Positions 1 through 5,490 of a stretch of 10,108 nt of DNA are shown one piece after another; position 1 is the first letter of the stretch, and each line of letters starts with the position of its first letter. The notes beneath the pieces are model-generated. The model was given only the letters and a program-made list of their open reading frames with translations, did not search any database and had not been told where the DNA came from. The stretch spans positions 1 to 10,108 of the forward strand of contig JBGPZW010000126.1 of assembly GCA_041493955.1 (NCBI GenBank), written 5' to 3'. Source of the stretch: QHYU01 sp041493955. Its GTDB lineage: Bacteria > Acidobacteriota > Terriglobia > Acidiferrales > UBA7541. The translations under genes were made by a program, and so were the position numbers.

Positions 1-35
1 CGCCGCGCCAGGCCGACCGCGCCACCCTATTTGGT

Positions 36-60
36 GCGCTTCGTAAGTTCTGCGAAGCGC
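36..60. repeat. Inverted repeat at predicted leftward transcription start
   Basis: A perfect 8-bp inverted repeat, GCGCTTCG (36-43) and CGAAGCGC (53-60), separated by 9 nt. It spans the start point (about position 56) predicted for the leftward promoter at 63-92. It could be an operator for a repressor or a stem-loop at the 5' end of the transcript. The regulated gene lies beyond the left edge, so its role cannot be judged. The symmetry is seen directly; the function is inferred. Confidence 0.4.
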
Positions 61-62
61 GA

Positions 63-92
63 AGTTTAGCCAAGTACGGAAAGCAGTGTCAA
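63..92 (-). promoter_or_regulatory. Sigma70-type promoter firing off the left edge
   Basis: On the minus strand a perfect -35 TTGACA (87-92) is followed after 18 bp by TAAACT (63-68), a 4/6 match to the -10 consensus. The expected start is near position 56, inside the inverted repeat at 36-60. Bases 1-229 contain no convincing gene, so this promoter probably serves a minus-strand gene whose coding region starts left of the window. Bases 93-229 hold an AT-rich stretch (about 175-205) but no clear terminator for serS. Confidence 0.5.
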
Positions 93-229
93 TCAAAACC
101 GGGGTGTTTTGCAAGTCCTGTCCTTGCAATACTTTCGCAGCGACCCGTGCTCTCCTGGAGGCCATGGCAGTCTAACCTATTGAATCTAAACTGTTTAATA
201 TTGCTATGGGTTCCTGCTGCCCGGGCGAG

Positions 230-1516
230 TCAGGACTTGGCTACGGCAGGCGCGGGGATGCGGTCAGTGCCCATGTAAGGCCGCAAAGCCTCGGGGATGA
301 CGATCGAGCCGTCCGCCTGCTGGTAGTTCTCGACCACCGCGAGCCATGTGCGCCCCACGGCCAGCCCCGAGCCATTGAGCGTGTGTACGAAGTCGCTCTT
401 GCCGCCCTTGTGTTTGTAGCGGATGCCGGCGCGCCGCGCCTGGAACGCTTCGCAGTTCGAGCAGGAGGAGATCTCCTTGAATGCGCTCGTGGACGGCAGC
501 CAGACCTCGAGGTCGTAGGTCTTGGCCGAAGCGAAGCCGATATCCGCGGTACAAAGTTGCACGACGCGGTAATGAATGCCGAGCCGCTGCAGAACCGCTT
601 CGGCGTCGTGCACGAGCGCTTCGAGCTCGTGGTAACTCTGCTCGGGCCGCGTGAACTTGAACAGCTCAACCTTTTGGAACTGGTGTTGCCGGGCAATGCC
701 GCGGGTGTCCTTGCCCGCCGCGCCGGCTTCGGAGCGGAAGCAGGCGGTCCATGCACAGACCTTGATGGGCAGCGCGTCGGCGTCCAGGGTTACGTCACGG
801 TAGAGATTGGTCAGTTGCACCTCGGCGGTGGGCGTCAACCACAGGTCGGTGCCCTCTAAACGAAACATGTCGCCGGCAAATTTCGGCAAGTGACCCGTGC
901 CGGTGAGCGAGGCCCGGTTGGCCACGAACGGCGGCAGAATTTCCGTGTAGCCGTGCTTTTCGGTGTGCAGGTCCAGGAAGAAGTTAGCCAGCGCCCGCTC
1001 GAGCCGTGCTCCCGCGCCCTTGTAAAGCGCGAAGCGCGTCCCGGCGATGATCGCCGCGCGCGGAAGGTCCAGGATACCGGCGCGCTCGCCTACTTCCCAG
1101 TGCGGCCGCGGCGTGAAGCTGAACTGGGGCGGCGTGCCCCAGCGGCGCACCTCGACGTTGTCGCGTTCGTCGCGGCCCACCGGCACCGACGGATGCGGCA
1201 GATTGGGCACGGTGAGCATGCATTCGCGCAGGCGCTCGTCGAGCTGCCCGATGCGCTCGTCGTCTTGTTTGATGCGCTCGGAAACGCGCTTCATCTCGGT
1301 GATGAGGCCTCCGGCGTCCTGGCCGGTCTTCTTCAGCCGCGCAATTTCCTCGCTGGCCTTGTTGCGCTCGGCCTTGCTGCGCTCGGCGGCGGTAATCAGC
1401 TCGCGGCGCTCACGGTCGAGCGCGCGGAAGCCTCCGAGATCGAGCTCGATGCCGCGGTGCCGCGCCATCTGCTCGAAGAGGTCCTGGTGTTCGCGGAAAT
1501 AGTTCAGGTCATGCAT
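230..1516 (-). CDS. serS: Seryl-tRNA synthetase
   Basis: Class II aminoacyl-tRNA synthetase that activates serine with ATP and charges tRNA-Ser (and tRNA-Sec where present) in the cytoplasm. The 428-residue length is normal for bacterial SerRS. Residues about 30-100 form the charged, heptad-rich antiparallel coiled-coil arm that grips the tRNA long variable arm. The catalytic core shows TPTAEV at 228-233, class II motif 2 starting FRSEAG at 260, and motif 3 around GSGLAVGRT at 382-390, followed by a VIPEALRPYMG ending typical of the family. I chose the ATG at 1516 because MHDLNYFREH matches the usual SerRS N-terminus. The open frame continues 25 codons further upstream, but those residues look like translated leader. 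Only a distant AAGG (about 15 nt upstream) could serve as a ribosome-binding site. Monocistronic as far as the window shows. Confidence 0.97.
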   Translation of the reverse strand: MHDLNYFREHQDLFEQMARHRGIELDLGGFRALDRERRELITAAERSKAERNKASEEIARLKKTGQDAGGLITEMKRVSERIKQDDERIGQLDERLRECMLTVPNLPHPSVPVGRDERDNVEVRRWGTPPQFSFTPRPHWEVGERAGILDLPRAAIIAGTRFALYKGAGARLERALANFFLDLHTEKHGYTEILPPFVANRASLTGTGHLPKFAGDMFRLEGTDLWLTPTAEVQLTNLYRDVTLDADALPIKVCAWTACFRSEAGAAGKDTRGIARQHQFQKVELFKFTRPEQSYHELEALVHDAEAVLQRLGIHYRVVQLCTADIGFASAKTYDLEVWLPSTSAFKEISSCSNCEAFQARRAGIRYKHKGGKSDFVHTLNGSGLAVGRTWLAVVENYQQADGSIVIPEALRPYMGTDRIPAPAVAKS

Positions 1517-1576
1517 GCAAAGCTGAGAATACCTTAAAGCGGCGGCAGCGCAAAGAACGCCGAGAAGATTGAGTAG

Positions 1577-1607
1577 GCTGCGGCCGCCCACTCAGCACGG
1601 CCGCAGC
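1577..1607. repeat. Perfect 10-bp inverted repeat in the serS leader
   Basis: GCTGCGGCCG (1577-1586) and CGGCCGCAGC (1598-1607) form a perfect 10-bp stem with an 11-nt loop, about 60-90 bp upstream of the serS start. It could be a protein-binding site or, if transcribed, a stable leader hairpin. I see no T-box consensus around it. The remainder of the 1517-1773 gap contains an extended -10-like TGGTAGGAT on the minus strand (positions about 1627-1635) but no gene. Confidence 0.45.
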
Positions 1608-1738
1608 AGACCACTCGTTTGTGCCGGTATCCTACCAGCGCCGCGGCCAAACCGGAATAGTCTTGAGAGGAAAGTGGCTTGCCGCGGGAAGCGCGGCGCT
1701 TCTTCGAGATGATGCCCCCGCCCGCAGCATAGTTTGTT

Positions 1739-1767
1739 TTGACACGCGCTTCTCGATGCGCTAACTT
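1739..1767 (+). promoter_or_regulatory. Promoter of the lipoprotein gene, possibly leaderless
   Basis: Perfect -35 TTGACA at 1739-1744, a 17-bp spacer, then TAACTT at 1762-1767 (3/6 match to the -10 consensus). The usual 6-7 nt discriminator puts the start at about 1774, exactly the first base of the ATG. No purine-rich ribosome-binding site lies between the -10 and the ATG. Both facts suggest a leaderless mRNA. Confidence 0.45.
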
Positions 1768-1773
1768 GCAGCC

Positions 1774-2196
1774 ATGATGAGCAAACGGATTTTTCTCAAC
1801 GTAATCATGTTGTTCCTGGTGATAGCGGCAGGCTGCAGCAAGACCCGGCAGGACGATCAGGCCATCCGCGCGGCCGTGCAGAAACATCTCTCCGAACGCG
1901 GCGACCTCAACATGGCCGGGATGGACGTGGACGTCAAGCAAGTGAAGGTGGACGGCAACCGCGCCGAAGCGCAGGTGGAGTTTCGCGTCAAGCAGGGTGG
2001 GGCAAGCATGCAGATGGCTTACACGCTCGAGCGCCAGGGCGAGGCCTGGGTCGTCCGCAGCGCGACGCCCGCCGGCGGTGGCATGGCTCATCCGCCAACC
2101 GGCGCTGGCACGCCGCCTTCGGGTGCAGGGGATCTTCCTGCCGGCCATCCGCCGACAACCGGCCAGGCCCCCGCGCCCCCCGCCAAAAAGCCGTAA
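1774..2196 (+). CDS. Small lipoprotein, NTF2-like fold suspected
   Basis: Predicted 140-residue secreted lipoprotein. Residues 1-20 are a signal peptide (KR followed by a hydrophobic stretch) ending in IAAG-C, so Cys21 would be lipidated by Lgt and exposed after LspA cleavage. The mature part starts with a charged helix (about 24-45), followed by alternating beta-strand segments (about 50-95) ending in GEAWVVRSA. This resembles the small DUF4878/NTF2-like periplasmic domains, but I do not recognise a specific family. Residues about 97-140 are a Pro/Gly/Ala-rich, probably disordered tail. Two adjacent ATGs (1774 and 1777) are both possible starts. The gene diverges from serS and converges on the peptidase gene with a 25-bp gap. 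Function unknown. Confidence 0.8.
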   Translation: MMSKRIFLNVIMLFLVIAAGCSKTRQDDQAIRAAVQKHLSERGDLNMAGMDVDVKQVKVDGNRAEAQVEFRVKQGGASMQMAYTLERQGEAWVVRSATPAGGGMAHPPTGAGTPPSGAGDLPAGHPPTTGQAPAPPAKKP

Positions 2197-2221
2197 CGCA
2201 CAGCTTGCTGCAACGCTGGCG

Positions 2222-3253
2222 CTACTTGCGCGCGCCGAGAACCCCGCCGGCCGTGCGCGCTTCCGTCACGCCACGAACAATCGCTCGGGCCACGGCTTCG
2301 GCCGCAGCGGCACCCAGCGCGTTGATGTCCGCCTGCGCTTCGCCAACCGAAAGCGCAAACACAATATCGCCGTCAAACATCGTGTGCGCCGGCGAGACCA
2401 CGCGCGCCATCCCGGCCGAAGCCATCACCGCCAGGCGCTGCGCTTCGATGCGCGAGAGCGCAGCGTTGGTGGCCACGGCCACCAGCACCGTGTTCGGGTC
2501 GGAGAAACCCTTTCGCACCGTGCCGCCACGCATGGCCGCGGCCGTGTCCACAAATACCCGCGAGCCCTTTGCCTTGCGCGCGCCGGCGATAATCCGGCCG
2601 GAGTCCGGGTCGCGGATGTCGCCGAACGCGTTTACGGCGGCCAGCGCAGCCACGCGCGCGCCGCCGGGCAGGTCCTCGGTCCAGCAGCCGATCCCGGTCT
2701 TGGTAGCGCGCTCAATGCCAAAAAGTTTGCCGACCGATGCGCCGGTGCCCGCGCCGACGTTGCCTTCGGCGACGGCCGCGCCAGCTTTGGAATTGGCTGC
2801 TGCCTCCGCCGCGGCATCGCCCATCGCCGCATCCGGCCGCCGCTTCGGGTCGCCCAGACGCAAATCAAACAGAATGGCTGCGGGCACAATGGGCACGCGC
2901 GCGACACCGGTGTCGAAGCCGATGCCGCGCTCCTCGCACCAGCGCATGACGCCCGTGGCCGCGTCGAGACCAAACGCGCTCCCGCCCGCCAGCACCAGCG
3001 CATGGATGCGCTCGACGAGATGCCCCGGACGCAGGGTCTCCAGCTCGCGTTCGCCCAGAGCGGCGCCACGCACGTCGCACGCCGCCATCATGCCTTCGGC
3101 AGCACTCGCCGGCGCGCCCGCAGCGTCGTGCAGCAGAACGGTGCAGCCCGTCAGCGCCGGCGAGCTTGCACCGGGCGCAGTCGAGGTGTCCTGCGCGTGG
3201 CCAATCTTGATTCCCGCAATGGCTCCGAATCCCGCCGGCATCGCGCGCATCAT
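2222..3253 (-). CDS. P1 family peptidase (S58, DmpA/NylC-like)
   Basis: Member of the self-cleaving N-terminal-nucleophile hydrolases that includes the aminopeptidase DmpA and the nylon oligomer hydrolase NylC. The 343-residue precursor shows the family N-terminus (IAGIKIGHAQD, about 13-22), GCTVLL at 36-41, a GGSAFGLDAATG segment at 90-101 and the glycine-rich GNVGAGTGASVGK at 164-176. Autocatalytic cleavage is expected at Asn254-Thr255 in DPNTVLVAV, freeing Thr255 as the nucleophile of the small subunit; NylC cuts at an Asn-Thr bond in the same context. No signal peptide is visible, so it is probably cytoplasmic. Natural substrates (beta-peptides, amides or N-terminal residues) cannot be told from sequence. 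ATGs at codons 1, 2 and 5 are all possible and none has a clear ribosome-binding site. It follows the DpnI-like gene by 42 bp on the same strand and may be co-transcribed with it. Confidence 0.9.
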   Translation of the reverse strand: MMRAMPAGFGAIAGIKIGHAQDTSTAPGASSPALTGCTVLLHDAAGAPASAAEGMMAACDVRGAALGERELETLRPGHLVERIHALVLAGGSAFGLDAATGVMRWCEERGIGFDTGVARVPIVPAAILFDLRLGDPKRRPDAAMGDAAAEAAANSKAGAAVAEGNVGAGTGASVGKLFGIERATKTGIGCWTEDLPGGARVAALAAVNAFGDIRDPDSGRIIAGARKAKGSRVFVDTAAAMRGGTVRKGFSDPNTVLVAVATNAALSRIEAQRLAVMASAGMARVVSPAHTMFDGDIVFALSVGEAQADINALGAAAAEAVARAIVRGVTEARTAGGVLGARK

Positions 3254-3295
3254 ACCGCGAAGACTACGCGTTGGCGATTTCAGTTCAGGAACGGT

Positions 3296-4066
3296 TCAAT
3301 GGCACAGGCAGTAGTCGCCGGCTCCGAGAAATCGCAGAAAGCCCAAGTCTCGAAGGACTTGCAATTGCTGGCGAATTTTGTCGCGGACATGGCGGTTGGC
3401 CGGATGAAGCCTCGCCAAACTCGCTTCGAGGGCGTACACCTCCGACAGGGAGAACTCTGGCCTGCCGAGAGAACGAATGGCGTTCAGCACATCGAGTGTC
3501 CAGCCGCGCCTTTCAAGTCTTAGCTTTGCGAGTGGACGGAGCCGTGCGTATTGACGCCGCACTTCCTCTGGACTGCGTGCAACGCCATCGACAACGACTG
3601 AAATGCGCGCGTCGGGCGGGATGTTGCTGAGAACAATGTTGCACCCGATCCACCCTGCCCGCCGGGCCTTCGGCCCGAGAGGGTTCCTTTCTTCCACTGC
3701 GGACATCGTAAAGATAAAGCTGGGCACCAGAACGAGGTTTCTCACCCGCCAGGCTTCAGGCTCGTAGTGCAAAACAAGCAGATTGGGAGTTGCGTCTTGC
3801 TCGATGGCGCGGCGCATGGCTTCATAAGCAGCATCGGTGATCCGGCGGGAGAAGGCTCGTGACTGACTTTTTAACTGGAAGAGGGATTCGCATTCGGGGC
3901 AGATGTAATCAACTGCCGGCGTACCCGCTTGCGACTGGGTCACCCGTGAGGAAGCACAGTTCGGGCAAAACAGATTCGTCTCGGCCCATGCTTCCGTCGC
4001 GACGCGTGCGCGCTGCGACGGACTCTTGTATCGTCTAAGTTGGTCGGTCGGCAGGGCGAGTTGCAC
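3296..4066 (-). CDS. DpnI-like methyl-directed restriction endonuclease
   Basis: A 256-residue homologue of DpnI (254 residues), the Type IIM enzyme that cuts GATC when its adenine is methylated. Similarity runs end to end: the YKS-SQ-AR N-terminus (13-21), a four-Cys zinc site (Cys34, Cys37, Cys56, Cys59), the KARRAGWIGCNI segment (133-144), RGWTLDVLN (187-195) and the C-terminal winged helix with KIRQQLQVLRD (230-240). In DpnI that winged helix is a second reader of the methylated site. The PD-(D/E)XK centre falls at the same numbers as in DpnI: Asp53 and Lys66 are kept, but position 64 is Gln instead of Glu. The first possible start in this frame is the GTG at 4066, which fits the DpnI N-terminus; a GGGAG directly abuts it. 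The gene begins 18 bp after the methyltransferase stop, implying one transcript. Base composition is less GC-rich than neighbours, with AGA, TTA and AGT codons. Homology is certain in my view; cleavage specificity is not. Confidence 0.9.
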   Translation of the reverse strand: MQLALPTDQLRRYKSPSQRARVATEAWAETNLFCPNCASSRVTQSQAGTPAVDYICPECESLFQLKSQSRAFSRRITDAAYEAMRRAIEQDATPNLLVLHYEPEAWRVRNLVLVPSFIFTMSAVEERNPLGPKARRAGWIGCNIVLSNIPPDARISVVVDGVARSPEEVRRQYARLRPLAKLRLERRGWTLDVLNAIRSLGRPEFSLSEVYALEASLARLHPANRHVRDKIRQQLQVLRDLGFLRFLGAGDYCLCH

Positions 4067-4084
4067 TCCCGCATTAGATCATTT

Positions 4085-5197
4085 TCACTGCGCAAGATAA
4101 ATCTCCGTTTCTGTCTTAATGACAAAGAGGATTTCCGTTTGCGCCTGGGCGCTTGAGCGAAATTTCTGCCACGCCTCATCCAGGGTCGCTGCAGCTACTG
4201 AATAGATCACCTCGCGACGGCTCTCACCGACGAAGTAATAGCTCCGTTCGCGGCGAACCAGTTTTCCCGAAGGTAGCGTGCCCATGGCCCGAGTCCCTGT
4301 ACTACCCGATCGATCCACAGATCCTCGATAGAGATCAAGATCATTCTCCGAACATGCGACCCTGATTTCGACAAAGACAAGCTCGGCACAGACGCGAGCG
4401 AGTGTGAGACTGACGGAGGAATCTTCGGAATCCATCGCAATCACGCAACGAGACAGCCGCAGAGCAACGACGGCCGTGGTGCCGCTGCCCATGAAAGGGT
4501 CTAGCACCAGGTTGCCAGGGTTGCTGGCCGCTTCGAGGATGCGCTCGAGAAGGGCCACGGGCTTTTGCGTGGGGTGCTTGCCGAAGCGCTTTTCCTCGCG
4601 CCCCGGGGGATACATCTCCCATAAGCTTTTCATCTGCTTGCCGCCGGCCTGGTCCTTCATCAGTTTGTAGTTGAAGGTGTGGCGGCTTTTCGTGTTTTTC
4701 GCGGCCCAGATGAGGGTCTCGGTGGCATGGGTGAAGTAGCGGCAGGAAAGATTCGGCGGCGGGTTGGGCTTCACCCAGGAGATGTCGTTGAGCAGCTTGA
4801 AGCCGAGCTGTTGCATGGCGAACCCGACCGAGTGGATGACGTGGCTCGTGCCGCTGACCCAGATCGTGCCGTTGGGCTTGAGCACGCGCTGGCAGGCGGC
4901 CAGCCAGGCGCGGTTGAATTCGTGGTTGATTTCCGGGCCGCGCGAGCGGTCCCAGTCGCCCTTGTTCACGCTGACCATGCGCCCGGCGTGGCAAGTGATG
5001 CCGTCGTTCGAGAGAAAATAAGGCGGGTCGGCGAAAATCAGGTCCACGCAGTCTTCCGGGATCGCCGCGAGGATTTCCAGGCAATCGCCGGGGTAAATCC
5101 TGATGTGGTGCTTCGGGTCATGGAAGACGGGTGTAGGCAAGGGCGGCTCGTGCGCGGCCACTTTTGTCGAAGAGGAATGCTCGGTTGATTTCGGCAA
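4085..5197 (-). CDS. DpnA-like beta-class adenine DNA methyltransferase with C-terminal extension
   Basis: Transfers a methyl group from S-adenosylmethionine to adenine N6 in DNA. Numbered from a TTG at 5197 (370 residues), the catalytic DPPY motif IV is at 57-60 within FADPPYFLSNDG, then SVNKGDWD at 76-83. NPPPNLSCRYFTHATE (145-160) and KHPTQKP (207-213) resemble M2.DpnII/DpnA and MboI-type enzymes. The AdoMet motif I, LDPFMGSGTT, follows at 232-241. Motif IV before motif I makes this the beta class. DpnA-type enzymes end soon after the MDSEDS-like segment (255-260); here about 100 more residues follow (about 270-370), with no domain I recognise. I chose TTG 5197 because AGAGG lies about 10 nt upstream and a promoter sits just before it. 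The open frame reaches a GTG at 5311, but that lies upstream of the promoter; a GTG at 5161 is a third option. A GATC target is likely from the family but not proven. Confidence 0.9.
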   Translation of the reverse strand: MPKSTEHSSSTKVAAHEPPLPTPVFHDPKHHIRIYPGDCLEILAAIPEDCVDLIFADPPYFLSNDGITCHAGRMVSVNKGDWDRSRGPEINHEFNRAWLAACQRVLKPNGTIWVSGTSHVIHSVGFAMQQLGFKLLNDISWVKPNPPPNLSCRYFTHATETLIWAAKNTKSRHTFNYKLMKDQAGGKQMKSLWEMYPPGREEKRFGKHPTQKPVALLERILEAASNPGNLVLDPFMGSGTTAVVALRLSRCVIAMDSEDSSVSLTLARVCAELVFVEIRVACSENDLDLYRGSVDRSGSTGTRAMGTLPSGKLVRRERSYYFVGESRREVIYSVAAATLDEAWQKFRSSAQAQTEILFVIKTETEIYLAQ

Positions 5198-5230
5198 TAA
5201 CAGATGACCTCTGCTTGCTTTCGCGAAGCG

Positions 5231-5265
5231 GATCGGATCGTTGATCGAAGCCCGCGCGGTGTCAA
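5231..5265 (-). promoter_or_regulatory. Predicted methyltransferase promoter carrying three GATC sites
   Basis: On the minus strand, TTGACA (5260-5265), a 17-bp spacer and AACGAT (5237-5242, 3/6 match to the -10 consensus) lie about 35 bp ahead of the TTG start. Three GATC sites at 5231-5234, 5236-5239 and 5243-5246 fall in the start-point region, over the end of the -10 and in the spacer. If the downstream enzymes act on GATC, methylation here could tune their own expression. The -35 is strong; the -10 is weak. Confidence 0.4.
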
Positions 5266-5330
5266 GTCGGGGGAATGTAGGAGAAGCGTCGGGCCACTGA
5301 CACCAAGGCACCGGTGGGACGCCGGGATTA

Positions 5331-5386
5331 CGGAGGGATTCCTCGCGGAGTTTATCCCGAGCGCAAGCGAGGGGCTCGGAATGACA
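5331..5386. repeat. Palindromic intergenic repeat, copy 1
   Basis: A 56-bp element bounded by CGGAGGGATTCCTCGC (5331-5346) and GGCTCGGAATGACA (5373-5386). Those ends are identical, in the same order and orientation, to copy 2 inside the thiolase gene. Its 26-bp centre differs from that of copy 2. CCTCGC (5341-5346) pairs perfectly with GCGAGG (5367-5372), and ATTCC can pair with the terminal GGAAT. It sits in the divergent gap between the methyltransferase and the thiolase. It resembles REP/MITE-like dispersed palindromes that often give spurious CHSE...EES peptides when translated. Confidence 0.8.
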
Positions 5387-5427
5387 ACCCTATCGGCGAT
5401 TGACCGCTGCGGCTGCTCGGGAAGCTG

Positions 5428-5436
5428 TGCTAGCAT
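5428..5436 (+). promoter_or_regulatory. Possible extended -10 promoter of the thiolase operon
   Basis: TGCTAGCAT at 5428-5436 reads as an extended -10 (TG, one base, then TAGCAT with a 4/6 match). No good -35 lies 17-18 bp upstream. The predicted start near 5443 would give a leader of about 48 nt before the thiolase ATG, with only weak ribosome-binding candidates. Low-confidence call, made because no better promoter is visible between copy 1 of the repeat and the gene. Confidence 0.25.
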
Positions 5437-5490
5437 CAAAATTCGGACGGCTGATGAGCGCGAGGCAGATCTGAAGCGTCTCAGTACACC

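Noticed and set aside
160..232. Terminator downstream of serS
   Set aside because: Only short imperfect symmetries (such as TAAACTGTTTA) and no GC stem with a T-run on the minus strand.
206..1537. Plus-strand open frames of about 215 residues each across serS
   Set aside because: They lie antisense to a clearly conserved synthetase, show no recognisable motifs, and are the kind of open frame expected opposite a GC-rich gene.
1517..1773. T-box riboswitch in the serS leader
   Set aside because: No AGGGTGGNACCGCG-like sequence and no terminator ahead of the start codon.
1534..2148. Minus-strand 204-residue frame opposite the lipoprotein and its promoter
   Set aside because: Composition is Ala/His/Arg-rich without domain features, it covers the intergenic gap, and the plus-strand frame has a coherent signal peptide and lipobox.
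1997..3523. Plus-strand 508- and 369-residue frames opposite the P1 peptidase
   Set aside because: Low-complexity Arg/Ala/Pro-rich translations antisense to a peptidase with all family motifs.
5198..5311. Longer methyltransferase start at GTG 5311
   Set aside because: It would place the start upstream of the best promoter and adds residues with no similarity to DpnA-like enzymes; no ribosome-binding site precedes it. It remains possible.
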